Assembly: GCA_023455425.1 (NCBI GenBank)
Contig: JAEYCM010000005.1
Span: forward strand, 62,001 to 126,000
Direction of reading: 5' to 3'
DNA: 64,000 nt
From: Bacillota bacterium
GTDB taxonomy: Bacteria; Bacillota; Clostridia; Christensenellales; CAG-138
Under the pieces are notes generated by a model. It was not told the origin of the DNA, searched no databases, and saw nothing but the letters and a program-made list of their open reading frames with translations. The position numbers and the translations under genes are program-made. This document shows positions 25,153 through 34,199 of this stretch, piece after piece (the stretch's first letter is position 1; each line of letters starts with the position of its first letter).

Positions 25153-26604
25153 ATGCAGAAAGCGGATATCGGCTTAATTGGCCTTGCGGTGATGGGCGAA
25201 AACCTCGTCATGAACATGGAAAGTAAGGGCTTTACCGTTGCGGTATACAACAGGACCACCTCCAAGGTCACGGATTTTGTGGAAGGACGCGCGAAGGGCA
25301 AACGCATCATCGGCGCCTATTCGCTCGAAGAGCTTGCCGCCAATCTGGAAAAGCCGCGCAAGGTCATGCTGCTGGTAAAAGCGGGGCAGGCCGTGGACGA
25401 TTTTATTGAGGCCCTCCTCCCCCACCTGGAGGCGGGCGATATCATCATAGACGGCGGCAACAGTCATTTCCCGGATACCGTACGCCGCACGGCGTATGTG
25501 GAAAGCAAGGGCTTACTTTATATCGGCACGGGCGTATCGGGCGGCGAAGAAGGCGCGCTAAAGGGTCCTTCCATGATGCCGGGCGGCTCCCCCGCAGCAT
25601 GGCCGCATGTGAAGTCCATCTTCCAGTCCATTTGCGCAAAGGTGGAGGACGGCTCGCCCTGCTGCGATTGGGTGGGCGAAAACGGCGCGGGTCACTTTGT
25701 GAAAATGATACACAACGGCATCGAATACGGGGATATGCAGCTTATTTGCGAAGCGTACCAGCTGATGCGGGATGTTTTAGGCATGAGCGCCATGCAGATG
25801 CACGAGGTGTTCAAGGCCTGGAATGAAACGGAGCTAGACAGCTACCTCATTGAAATCACCGCCGATATTCTTGGCCATTTGGATACGGACGGCAGCCCGG
25901 TGGTGGACCATATCCTTGACACTGCGGGGCAAAAGGGCACCGGCAAATGGACGGGGATTGCGGCGCTTGACGAAGGCGTGCCCCTTACCCTCATTGGAGA
26001 AGCCGTGTTCGCGCGCTGCCTCTCCGCCATAAAGGAGGAACGCGTGGCCGCCTCCAAAGCTTTCCCGAAAGCCGCAGCCCCCTTTGCCGGCGACAAGGCG
26101 GCATTCATTGAACAAATCCGCCAGGCGCTCTACGCCTCCAAAATCATTTCTTACGCACAGGGCTATGCGCTCATGCGGGCGGCTGCCGCCACTTACAAAT
26201 GGAACCTCAACTATGGCGGCATCGCGCTGATGTGGCGCGGCGGCTGCATCATCCGCTCGGTATTTCTAGGCAAAATCAAGGAGGCGTTCGACGCCGATCC
26301 GAACTTATCCAACCTGCTGCTTGACCCGTACTTCAAGGACACCATCAAAGGGCTTGTGCCCGCCTGGCGCAACGTGGCCGCAACCGCCATCCGCCACGGC
26401 GTACCCGCCCCGGCGTTCTGTTCGGCGTTGAGCTATTTTGACGGCTACACCAGCGAAAAACTTCCCGCCAACCTGCTGCAGGCACAGCGCGATTACTTTG
26501 GCGCGCATACGTACGAGCGCATCGACCAGCCGCGCGGCACGTACTTCCACACCAACTGGACGGGAGAAGGCGGAAGTACGTCCGCATCCACCTATTCGGT
26601 ATAG
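25153..26604 (+). CDS. gnd: 6-phosphogluconate dehydrogenase, decarboxylating
   Basis: A 483-residue enzyme that oxidises 6-phosphogluconate to ribulose 5-phosphate and CO2. The Rossmann motif GLAVMGENLVMNM, DGGNSHFPDT, the signature GTGVSGGEEGALKGPSMMPGG, the catalytic HFVKMIHNGIEYGDMQL and the C-terminal FGAHTYERIDQPRGTYFHTNW identify the long form of the family. Most genomes keep this gene in the pentose phosphate pathway. Here it lies inside a uronate operon, 15 bp after a PfkB kinase, which suggests that the operon's sugar acid is routed to 6-phosphogluconate. Confidence 0.97.
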   Translation: MQKADIGLIGLAVMGENLVMNMESKGFTVAVYNRTTSKVTDFVEGRAKGKRIIGAYSLEELAANLEKPRKVMLLVKAGQAVDDFIEALLPHLEAGDIIIDGGNSHFPDTVRRTAYVESKGLLYIGTGVSGGEEGALKGPSMMPGGSPAAWPHVKSIFQSICAKVEDGSPCCDWVGENGAGHFVKMIHNGIEYGDMQLICEAYQLMRDVLGMSAMQMHEVFKAWNETELDSYLIEITADILGHLDTDGSPVVDHILDTAGQKGTGKWTGIAALDEGVPLTLIGEAVFARCLSAIKEERVAASKAFPKAAAPFAGDKAAFIEQIRQALYASKIISYAQGYALMRAAAATYKWNLNYGGIALMWRGGCIIRSVFLGKIKEAFDADPNLSNLLLDPYFKDTIKGLVPAWRNVAATAIRHGVPAPAFCSALSYFDGYTSEKLPANLLQAQRDYFGAHTYERIDQPRGTYFHTNWTGEGGSTSASTYSV

Positions 26605-26673
26605 GATAGGGAGTCAATCCCATATCACGAAATATGGCAAACAGTGCTTCTCAAACAGAAAGGCGGATTGACC

Positions 26674-27525
26674 ATGCAAATTCCATTCAAACCGGACCTA
26701 AGCGGCAAAGTCGCCGTGGTGACGGGCGGCACGGGGGTGCTCGGCAGCGTGTTTGCAAAAGCCATCGCGGCATGCGGGGCGAAGGTGGCAATCTTAAGCC
26801 GCACGCAAAGCAAAGGGCAGCTTGTCGCGGATGAGATCAGGAAAAGCGGCGGCGAGGCGATAGCCGTCCAGGTGAATGTGCTGGATAAGGAAAGCGTAGA
26901 CGCCGCGCACGCAACCGTACTTGCGGCGTACGGGAAATGCGATATCCTGCTTAACGGCGCGGGCGGCAACAGCCCGCTCGCGACATGCGACGATGAATTT
27001 TTCGATAGAGCGACGCTGGAGGCCCCCAACAAAAAGAGCTTTTTTGACTTGGACCCCGCCGAGTTCGGGTACGTGTTCGGCCTGAATTTTACAGGCACGC
27101 TGCTGCCCGTGCAGGCGTTCGGGCTGGACATGGCGGATGCGCCGGGCGGGGTCATCCTCAACATTTCCTCCATGAACGCGTTTACGCCGCTGACGAAAAT
27201 ACCCGCCTACAGCGCCGCAAAGGCGGCGGTGAGCAATTTTACAAAATGGCTCGCGGTACACTTTGCCAAGAGCGGCGTGCGCGTAAACGCCATTGCGCCC
27301 GGTTTTTTCTCCACGGCGCAGAACGCGGCGCTTTTGTGGAACCCAGACGGTTCCCCCACGGCGCGCACGCAAAAGATCCTCAGCAACACCCCCATGGGCC
27401 GTTTCGGCGAGCCGGAGGAACTTTTAGGCACGCTGTTGTGGTTATTAGACAACAACTGCTCCCGGTTTGTAACAGGCGTTGTCGTGCCCGTGGACGGCGG
27501 GTTTTCCGCCTATTCAGGCGTATAG
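26674..27525 (+). CDS. SDR oxidoreductase, probable fructuronate reductase (mannonate oxidoreductase)
   Basis: A 283-residue short-chain dehydrogenase with TGGTGVLGSVFAKAI, the NGAGGN element, ISSMNAFTPLTKIPAYSAAKAAV (Ser, Tyr and Lys of the active site) and a C-terminal TGVVVPVDGGFSAYSGV. SDRs with the long ~25-residue insertion after NGAGGNSP (here up to KKSFFDLDPAEF) are found beside uxa/uxu genes in Bacillota and are taken to reduce fructuronate to D-mannonate in place of the classical UxuB. The ATG at 26674 follows AAAGGCGG. The 69-bp gap before it contains a sequence (26620-26634) that resembles one half of the IclR boxes. Confidence 0.85.
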   Translation: MQIPFKPDLSGKVAVVTGGTGVLGSVFAKAIAACGAKVAILSRTQSKGQLVADEIRKSGGEAIAVQVNVLDKESVDAAHATVLAAYGKCDILLNGAGGNSPLATCDDEFFDRATLEAPNKKSFFDLDPAEFGYVFGLNFTGTLLPVQAFGLDMADAPGGVILNISSMNAFTPLTKIPAYSAAKAAVSNFTKWLAVHFAKSGVRVNAIAPGFFSTAQNAALLWNPDGSPTARTQKILSNTPMGRFGEPEELLGTLLWLLDNNCSRFVTGVVVPVDGGFSAYSGV

Positions 27526-27543
27526 CCCACAAAAGGAGGGCAT

Positions 27544-28818
27544 ATGGAACACTATCTTGTGGAAACGGGGAACGAAGGTCTTTCCAACAAGGCCATCAAA
27601 GAGTCGCTAATCGCTTCGATTGAAGGAAAAGCGCTCCGGCGCGCGTTGATCATACCGCCGGACTTTACGCGCTTCCACTCCAATGCGGGCTTTCTCACAA
27701 ACGTATACTACCACGCACTCAGTGAACGCGGCTGTGAGGTGGATATCCTGCCCGCGCTTGGCACCCACAAGCCGGTCACACAGGAAGAAGCCGCGGAGAT
27801 GTTCGGCGATATCCCGTTCGGGCGCTTCCTGGTCCACAACTGGAGAATGGACGTCGTGCGCCTGGGGGAGGTGCCGGGCAGCTATTTAAGTGAAATCACG
27901 GACGGGTTGTGGAAAACGCCGGTCAGTGTAGAGATCAACCGCAGGCTGATGGACCCAAGCTATGATATCATCCTTTCCCCCGGTCAGGTGGTGCCGCATG
28001 AGGTGGTGGGCATGGCCAACCACGCGAAAAACCTGTTTGTGGGCGTGGGCGGTTCTGAAATGATCAACACCTCACACATGGTGGGCGCGGTATATGGCAT
28101 GGAGCGCATGATGGGAAAAGCGGATACGCCCGTGCGCAGAATATTCGATTACGCGCTGACCCACTTTTTCAAAGACAGGCCGGTGTTGTTCGCGCTTACC
28201 GTCACCACCGCGCCGGGCGGCAGCATCCATACGCACGGGCTCTTTATTGGCGAAGGGCGCGGGCCGTTTGAAGCGGCGGTGAAACTGGCCCGACAAAAAA
28301 ACATGGATATTGTAGAAAAGCCCATCCAAAAATGCGTGGTCTACCTTGACCCCAGGGAATTCAAAAGCACGTGGCTGGGCAACAAGGCCATCTACCGCAC
28401 ACGCATGGCCATAGCGGACGGCGGGGAACTTATCGTGCTTGCTCCCGGCATGGAGCGCTTTGGGGAAGACGACGCGGTGGACCTCTTAATCCGCAAGTAT
28501 GGATACTGCGGCAGGCTGAAAACGCTGGAGCTGTTTGAACAGAACGAAAACCTGCAAGACAACATGGGCGTCGCCGCGCATCTCATCCATGGTTCCCCGG
28601 ATGGACGCTTCCGGGTTACCTACGCCGTGAAACGCATCAAGCAGGAGGAAATCAAAAGCGCGCTGTTCCATGCGTGCGCCTATGAAGAGGCGGTCAAAAT
28701 GTACGACCCGGAAGCCTTACAATATGGCTGGAACATGCTCGCGAACGGGGAGGAACTATACTTTATTCCCAACCCGGCGCTGGGCCTATGGATCGAACGG
28801 AGCCGGTTTGAGGGCTGA
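27544..28818 (+). CDS. LarA/DUF2088 superfamily protein, candidate sugar-acid C2 epimerase
   Basis: A 424-residue member of the nickel-pincer lactate racemase superfamily. Residues matching LarA are kept with the right spacing: PDFTR (Asp40, Arg43 for LarA Asp72/Arg75), GTHKPVT (His75 for His108), PHEVVGMANHAK (His152 and Lys162 for His174 and Lys184, which carries the cofactor), and His178 for the nickel ligand His200. Lys281 probably matches Lys298. The superfamily racemises or epimerises 2-hydroxyacids. D-mannonate and D-gluconate are such a C2 pair, and the neighbours make the first and use the phosphate of the second. AAAAGGAGG precedes the ATG. No larB, larC or larE is in the window. 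Confidence 0.85.
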   Translation: MEHYLVETGNEGLSNKAIKESLIASIEGKALRRALIIPPDFTRFHSNAGFLTNVYYHALSERGCEVDILPALGTHKPVTQEEAAEMFGDIPFGRFLVHNWRMDVVRLGEVPGSYLSEITDGLWKTPVSVEINRRLMDPSYDIILSPGQVVPHEVVGMANHAKNLFVGVGGSEMINTSHMVGAVYGMERMMGKADTPVRRIFDYALTHFFKDRPVLFALTVTTAPGGSIHTHGLFIGEGRGPFEAAVKLARQKNMDIVEKPIQKCVVYLDPREFKSTWLGNKAIYRTRMAIADGGELIVLAPGMERFGEDDAVDLLIRKYGYCGRLKTLELFEQNENLQDNMGVAAHLIHGSPDGRFRVTYAVKRIKQEEIKSALFHACAYEEAVKMYDPEALQYGWNMLANGEELYFIPNPALGLWIERSRFEG

Positions 28819-28845
28819 TATTGAGAAAATAAGTGAGGAAGCAAT

Positions 28846-30246
28846 ATGCCTGCATTCATCGGGGAACACTTTCTGCTGGGCAGCGAAACGGCGCGCGCTC
28901 TCTATCATGAGCACGCGGCCAAGTTGCCGATTGTAGACTACCACTGCCACATCAACCCCAAAGAAATTTACGAGGACCTCCACTATAACAACATCACCGA
29001 GGTTTGGCTGGGCGGCGACCATTACAAATGGCGCGTCATCCGGGCAAACGGCTACCCGGAGCGCGTCATTACCGGCGACGCCGACCCGTATGAGAAATTC
29101 GAAGCCTGGGCGCATACTGTTCCCAAACTCATCGGCAACCCGCTCTACCACTGGACGCATCTGGAGCTAAAACGGTATTTCGGCATTGAAGAAACGCTCT
29201 CCCCCCGCACCTGCAAAGAAATCTGGGAACAAGCGAACAAAGTCTTGCAAACCCTTTCCGTACGCAAGATACTGGAACTTTCCAACGTGACAGCCATCTG
29301 CACCACCGACGACCCCGCGGACGATTTATGCTACCACAAGCTCCTTCAAGCCGACAGAACGCTCAAAACCCGCGTGCTGCCCGCCTTCCGCCCGGACAAA
29401 GCCGTGAACATCGGGAAGGTTACGTTCCGAGACTATGTCAAACAGCTGGAAGCGGCCTCGGGCGTCCCGATCCACACAATTGAGGATGTAAAGACCGCGC
29501 TCACACAGCGCCTTGACTATTTTGCCGCATTGGGCTGCGTCGCGTCCGACCACGGGCTTGATTACATCGTCTGTGCGGAAGACCGAGAAAAAGCGAACGC
29601 CATATTCGCGGCAGCGCTTGCAGGAAACGCGCCCACCCGGCAGGAAGCTGAGATTTATAAGACCGAACTGCTGCTGTTCCTGGCCCAAGAATACCATAAG
29701 CGCGGCTGGGTCATGCAGCTCCACTACGGCGCGGCGCGGGACAACAACCCATCAATGTTTCAAAAGCTCGGGCCGGATACGGGATATGACGCCATCAGCG
29801 GCATCCCCGCAAGCGGCGCAGCGCTTGGGAAATTCTTCGGCATGCTGGAACGGGAACATACGCTGCCTAAGACCATCGTCTATTCCCTTAACCCCACGGA
29901 CAACGCGCAGATCGCTACCGTAATTGGCTGCTTCCAATCCGGCGAACTTCCGGGAAAGCTGCAGCACGGCAGCGCGTGGTGGTTCAACGATACCCGGCGC
30001 GGCATGATCGATCAACTGACAAGCGTCGCGGAGCTTTCGGTTCTCCCCAATTTCGTGGGTATGCTCACCGATTCAAGAAGCTTTCTTTCCTACACGCGGC
30101 ATGAATACTTCCGCCGCATCCTGTGCGACCTGTTGGGCGCATGGGTGGAAAACGGCGAATACCCGCGGGATATGGAGGCGCTCGGCGCTATGGTGCGGAA
30201 CATCGGCTACTATAATGCCGTGCGCTACTTTGGCTTTCCAGTGTAA
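28846..30246 (+). CDS. uxaC: Uronate isomerase (glucuronate/galacturonate isomerase)
   Basis: A 466-residue amidohydrolase-like TIM-barrel enzyme that isomerises D-galacturonate to D-tagaturonate, or D-glucuronate to D-fructuronate. Diagnostic parts are LPIVDYHCHINPKEI near the N-terminus (metal His residues), VTAICTTDDPADDL, GCVASDHGLDY, WVMQLHYGAARDNN and SDSRSFLSYTRHEYFRRI-like residues near the end (TDSRSFLSYTRHEYF). The length equals the family norm. It directly precedes uxaE, which supports galacturonate as the main substrate. Confidence 0.97.
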   Translation: MPAFIGEHFLLGSETARALYHEHAAKLPIVDYHCHINPKEIYEDLHYNNITEVWLGGDHYKWRVIRANGYPERVITGDADPYEKFEAWAHTVPKLIGNPLYHWTHLELKRYFGIEETLSPRTCKEIWEQANKVLQTLSVRKILELSNVTAICTTDDPADDLCYHKLLQADRTLKTRVLPAFRPDKAVNIGKVTFRDYVKQLEAASGVPIHTIEDVKTALTQRLDYFAALGCVASDHGLDYIVCAEDREKANAIFAAALAGNAPTRQEAEIYKTELLLFLAQEYHKRGWVMQLHYGAARDNNPSMFQKLGPDTGYDAISGIPASGAALGKFFGMLEREHTLPKTIVYSLNPTDNAQIATVIGCFQSGELPGKLQHGSAWWFNDTRRGMIDQLTSVAELSVLPNFVGMLTDSRSFLSYTRHEYFRRILCDLLGAWVENGEYPRDMEALGAMVRNIGYYNAVRYFGFPV

Positions 30247-30272
30247 TACAACTCAATAAAAGGAGAACGGGA

Positions 30273-31736
30273 ATGAAGAACGGTATAGCATCGATCCAAG
30301 AAGTCTGCGGTCTGCTTGGCGCAGCATTATATGAAACATCCATCCACCAAACGGAGGACGGCTTCGTCTGGATGGGTGCAATCAAAGACGAGGATTATCT
30401 GTTTGTGGCAGGTGAGAAGAGCGGGTTTACCGGCACATTGGAACGCGTTGGCGGCGAAGAGGTATTGGTGGCGCCGCTCACGCATGAAAACGCCAAGGCG
30501 CTTCGAAATGCCTTCCCGTTTACCGCGCCCGCACGCGTACTCGGCTCCCCGCGGACAATGGGCGTCGGGGACCGGCTGGGCATCGCCACCCCCGGCCATA
30601 TCCGCGTGTTTTCCCAGTTCGACGCGCTCCCGGTATTTGCCCAGCAATCCATCCGCGAGTTACATTTGACCGGGCGCACGTTTGAGCATGTGCTTGACTG
30701 CGCCACGTTTGCGGTGTTCCGCGAGGACTTCCGCCTGGGGTTTGGCGCGGACGGCGATCACTTGAAAAAGCCCGAAGAAGTCAGATACGCGCTCGACTGC
30801 GGCTACACCATGATCACGCTTGACTGCAGCGAGCACATCCGAAACGATATCGAGACGATGCAAGATGAAGAAGTGCTGGCGCTAGGCAGTGAATACGCCG
30901 CATTGCAGCAAAAGTACGAAGGCACGGAAGTGACCATAGAAGGCAACGCGCTGCGTTTTTCCGGGATGGAGCTTTTGCGGACGCTGCACATCTATGGCGC
31001 GGCCATCGACTTTGCCAGTAGGATTTATGAAGATTACATCAAACGCTCCAACGCGGATTTTGAAATCTCCATAGACGAAACGCAGACGCCGACCACGCCG
31101 CTGCAGCATTACTTTGTGGCAAACGAGCTGTATGCGCGGGGCGTGCGCCCGGCGACCGTTGCGCCCCGTTTCTGCGGCGAGTTCCAGAAGGGCATCGATT
31201 ACATTGGCGACCTTGCGAAATTCCGGGAAGAATTTGCGGTGCACGCGGCCATTGCCCGCCACTTTGGGTATAAAATCAGCGTTCATTCGGGTTCGGACAA
31301 ATTTTCCGTATTCCCCATTGTGGGCGAGCTGGCGCAAGGCCGCTTTCATGTGAAAACCGCCGGAACAAACTGGCTGGAAGCTATGCGTCTGGTTGCCATA
31401 AAAGACCCGGCGCTTTACCGGGAGATCCATATCTTCGCGCTGGAGGTGTTTGCAGAGGCGCGGGCGTATTACCATGTGACCACCGACCTTGCGAAGATCC
31501 CGGCGTTGGATGCGCTCAAGGACGCGGATTTACCCAAACTATTCGACCTGAACGAGGCGCGCCAGCTCATTCATATTACCTATGGCCTGATATTGAACGC
31601 CAAACATCCGGATGGGAATGACCGGTTCAAGACAAGGCTGTACGATCTCTGGCGTACACATGCAGACGGATACGCGGAATTGTTACACAGCCATATTGGC
31701 CGCCACTTAAAGGATTTAGGGGTTGGAGGCAGATAA
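30273..31736 (+). CDS. uxaE: Tagaturonate 3-epimerase (UxaE family)
   Basis: A 487-residue protein of the UxaE family, first described in Thermotoga, which converts D-tagaturonate to D-fructuronate without reduction to altronate. Recognisable segments are RVLGSPRTMGVGDRLGIATPGHI, REDFRLGFGADGDHLKKPEEV, FEISIDETQTPTTPLQHYFVANEL, and KISVHSGSDKFSVFPIVGELAQG with FHVKTAGTNWLEAM. It links galacturonate breakdown to fructuronate and so explains the absence of uxaA and uxaB. AAAAGGAGAA precedes the ATG. It is the last gene of the operon; no convincing terminator was found in the 208 bp that follow. Confidence 0.94.
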   Translation: MKNGIASIQEVCGLLGAALYETSIHQTEDGFVWMGAIKDEDYLFVAGEKSGFTGTLERVGGEEVLVAPLTHENAKALRNAFPFTAPARVLGSPRTMGVGDRLGIATPGHIRVFSQFDALPVFAQQSIRELHLTGRTFEHVLDCATFAVFREDFRLGFGADGDHLKKPEEVRYALDCGYTMITLDCSEHIRNDIETMQDEEVLALGSEYAALQQKYEGTEVTIEGNALRFSGMELLRTLHIYGAAIDFASRIYEDYIKRSNADFEISIDETQTPTTPLQHYFVANELYARGVRPATVAPRFCGEFQKGIDYIGDLAKFREEFAVHAAIARHFGYKISVHSGSDKFSVFPIVGELAQGRFHVKTAGTNWLEAMRLVAIKDPALYREIHIFALEVFAEARAYYHVTTDLAKIPALDALKDADLPKLFDLNEARQLIHITYGLILNAKHPDGNDRFKTRLYDLWRTHADGYAELLHSHIGRHLKDLGVGGR

Positions 31737-31944
31737 AGAACTCTCTTCGCCCCGCAGCCGGCGGGTATGCCGAACAACCGGAACAGCCCGAGGTTCTGAA
31801 AACAGGTTCAGTCAAGGCATGGTAACAAATCCAGCCGCAGAATGAGCCTGAATTTTATTTCACGCACTCTAACTCCATGGAGAACCACATTAAGAAAGCG
31901 CCCCCGCCGGACGCTCTCATTCAACAAATTCCAAATGGGATTTT

Positions 31945-32802
31945 TTACTTCTTCACAACCGGCAGCCAAACCTCGCACTTATAATCTTCCGCTTGCTGGT
32001 TGCCTTCAAAATACACTTCGATATCCGGCGCATTGGCATACTCATAGCCGGAACTGGGCAGCCATTCGGCGACGATACGCTTTTGCAGCGTTTGTATGGC
32101 CGCGGGCATGGGACCGATGCACTCGAATATCGCCCAGGTGCATTCGGGCACTACATAGTCCGCAAACCCTTCGGGCGTTTCGCTTTGCGTGGAGACCGCA
32201 ATGTAATAATCAAAGTCCTTCCCGTTCATACAGGTGCTCACGCCAAGCACGCCATAGGGCTCCCGGTTCATCAGCGCACAGAGCCTAGGGATTGCGCCGC
32301 TTTGCGCCGTTGTTTGCCAGAACAGCGGCACATTTGCAAAGCTGTCTTCAATATTCATTGCAAAGTGCTGCCTGACGCCCACAATTTTGAACGCGTCCTT
32401 TTTTTCGATCCGATAATTCATCTCAGCTTCTCCCTTGATCGTAATTTTGAAGCTGATGGGCGGATAGGCTTTCAATTTGACGCCTTCCATCCGCGCGGCG
32501 GACGGCGCAATGCCGTGGACGCTCTGGAACGCGCGGTTAAACGCGGTGGGCGACTCATACCCGTATTTGAGCGCGATCTCTATGATCTTTTCACTTCCGT
32601 TCTGCAGATCAAACGCGGCCCTCGTCATCTTTCGCCTGCGGAGATACTCGGAAAGCGGAAGATCCGCAATATAAGAAAACATCCGCTGAAAATGAAACGG
32701 ACTGCAGCGGGCAATCTGCGCCACACGCTCCAGATCTACACCGTCCTCCAGATGCGCCTCCATATAAGCGACCGCCTCGTTCAAACAATCGAGCCATTCC
32801 AT
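31945..32802 (-). CDS. AraC family regulator with GyrI-like effector-binding domain
   Basis: A 285-residue regulator of the Rob/SoxS-like group. The N-terminal ~105 residues hold the two AraC HTHs (VDLERVAQIARCSPFHFQRMFSYIADLPLSEYLRRRKM and ALKYGYESPTAFNRAFQSVHGIAPS). From ~130 the protein has the GyrI-like fold (RIEKKDAFKIVGVRQHF ... YEYANAPDIEVYFEG ... EVWLPVVKK), which binds lipophilic or cationic drugs in related proteins. A very strong GGAGGTGAT precedes the ATG. It converges on the uronate operon and is probably unrelated to it; the target genes are not evident. Confidence 0.92.
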   Translation of the reverse strand: MEWLDCLNEAVAYMEAHLEDGVDLERVAQIARCSPFHFQRMFSYIADLPLSEYLRRRKMTRAAFDLQNGSEKIIEIALKYGYESPTAFNRAFQSVHGIAPSAARMEGVKLKAYPPISFKITIKGEAEMNYRIEKKDAFKIVGVRQHFAMNIEDSFANVPLFWQTTAQSGAIPRLCALMNREPYGVLGVSTCMNGKDFDYYIAVSTQSETPEGFADYVVPECTWAIFECIGPMPAAIQTLQKRIVAEWLPSSGYEYANAPDIEVYFEGNQQAEDYKCEVWLPVVKK

Positions 32803-32847
32803 ACCATCACCTCCTTACGAACAACAGTATACCGGCAGACGAATCAC

Positions 32848-32880
32848 ATTGCCTCTCATTTCCTGCACGGATTTGAGAGG
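32848..32880. terminator. Stem-loop after the GT2 gene
   Basis: A perfect 9-bp inverted repeat TGCCTCTCA/TGAGAGGCA (32848-32856 and 32872-32880) with a 15-nt loop, 21 bp after the GT2 stop at 32901 and before the AraC start. There is no following T-run, so its role as a terminator is uncertain. Confidence 0.4.
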
Positions 32881-32900
32881 CACACGCAAAGCCTTTTTGA

Positions 32901-34136
32901 TTATACCACACCGTCCGGCTGGTCAAAGGCGAAATAATATTCCTTCAGGCTGTTCGCCCGCCCAAAGCCGTTGCGGGCCAAAATTTGCTCGATCATGGGA
33001 AGTAGCCCGCCTGCCGCGGTTGTAATCAACCGCCCTCCGGGTTTTATCATCCCGCACAGGTCGCTATAAAAGGCTTCAAGATTTCGCAGTTTGTCGGTTT
33101 CGCTTTCCACCACGATCAAATCCCATTCTTTCTGGCCAAAGTGCTGCTTCACCTCGCTTGGTGGGGCGACCCCGCATGTTTTGCATACCGTGGCAAGATC
33201 GGCAAGATTGTATGTCGCTTCCGAAAGGTAATGAAGCGTCACATCGTTTACGCCCTTCGCGCGGTAGCCGTTTTTAATCTGCAACAGCGACGCGCCGCAG
33301 GATTGGCCAACGCCCAGTATCTTCACTTCTCCCTTTCGGCCATAGTCCGCCAGAGCGACAATCTGCTGATCGATCATCGTGGCCCCCCAGGGATCGACAC
33401 CGAACTTTTTCATAAACAGCGCCCGGTTTCGCGCAGCCAGGTTGTTTTTTGCATACTCCGCACCAAACGTGATGGACCCGAAGTGGTGCACATACGTGTC
33501 CTTTGCGAGTATGAGTTTGTATCCCCTGCGGCGGATCGTAAAGCTGATGGCGTCGTCGTCATATGCGCCGGGGTTGAACTCCTCGTCAAAGCCGCCGATC
33601 TCTTTTTGCAGGTCCGTGCGGAACAGGCAGGTATAGGTAATGAGCCGCAACCGTTCCTCCCACAGCGCGGGGTTGGTTCTGTTATACAGCTCCGTGATTT
33701 GATCAAGCTCTTCCAGCGACGAATACGGCAGGCCGACCGTCTGGTGGTTGGAGGAAAAATTGCATACCGGAACGACCATGCCGATTTTCTCATCGGAGTC
33801 CGCGCAGGCCACAAGGTTCTTTAGCCACCGCGGCGTCACGACGATATCGTTGCTCAAATTCAGCGTATATGTTCCCTCCGCCAGCCGAAAACCGCAGTTG
33901 ATGGCTTTATCCACCCCCACGTTTTCGGGAAAGCTGATCTTTTTCACATTGGGCAGCGAATTGAAATACTCCTCCGTACCGTCGCTGGAACCATTGTTGA
34001 TGGTAATGAGCTCATACTCCACGTCCGAGGTATGGCGGAACAAACTTTCTACGCATTTTTTTGTATATGCCAGCTGGTTATAGGCCAGCAGCACCACGCT
34101 TACAACCGGCTTATATTCTTTTTTGTCTTCGGGCAT
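32901..34136 (-). CDS. GT2 glycosyltransferase with C-terminal Rossmann-like domain (copy A)
   Basis: A 411-residue protein. Residues ~8-235 form a GT-A fold of family 2 (VSVVLLAYNQLAYTKKCVESL, ELITINNGSSDGT, TYTLNLSNDIVVTPRWL, and FDEEFNPGAYDDDAISFTIRRRGYK before a His-containing VHHFG). Residues ~270-411 look like a degenerate methyltransferase-type Rossmann domain (EVKILGVGQSCGASLLQIK; WDLIVVESETDKL; IKPGGRLITTAAGG). It is paralogous to the protein at 41312-42574, with the same order of domains. It probably transfers the CDP-derived sugar made by the cluster to a surface glycan or glycoprotein. AAGAGGAA precedes the ATG. Confidence 0.85.
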   Translation of the reverse strand: MPEDKKEYKPVVSVVLLAYNQLAYTKKCVESLFRHTSDVEYELITINNGSSDGTEEYFNSLPNVKKISFPENVGVDKAINCGFRLAEGTYTLNLSNDIVVTPRWLKNLVACADSDEKIGMVVPVCNFSSNHQTVGLPYSSLEELDQITELYNRTNPALWEERLRLITYTCLFRTDLQKEIGGFDEEFNPGAYDDDAISFTIRRRGYKLILAKDTYVHHFGSITFGAEYAKNNLAARNRALFMKKFGVDPWGATMIDQQIVALADYGRKGEVKILGVGQSCGASLLQIKNGYRAKGVNDVTLHYLSEATYNLADLATVCKTCGVAPPSEVKQHFGQKEWDLIVVESETDKLRNLEAFYSDLCGMIKPGGRLITTAAGGLLPMIEQILARNGFGRANSLKEYYFAFDQPDGVV

Positions 34137-34199
34137 AGGGGTTCCTCTTCTTTCTCTAAATCACAACAAACATACAATACCGAGTGTTACGCATTACCG

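Noticed and set aside
31737..31944. Possible terminator after uxaE
   Set aside because: A weak CAGGTTCA/TGAGCCTG pairing with a distant T-rich stretch was noted, but the stem is imperfect and the loop too long to support a call.
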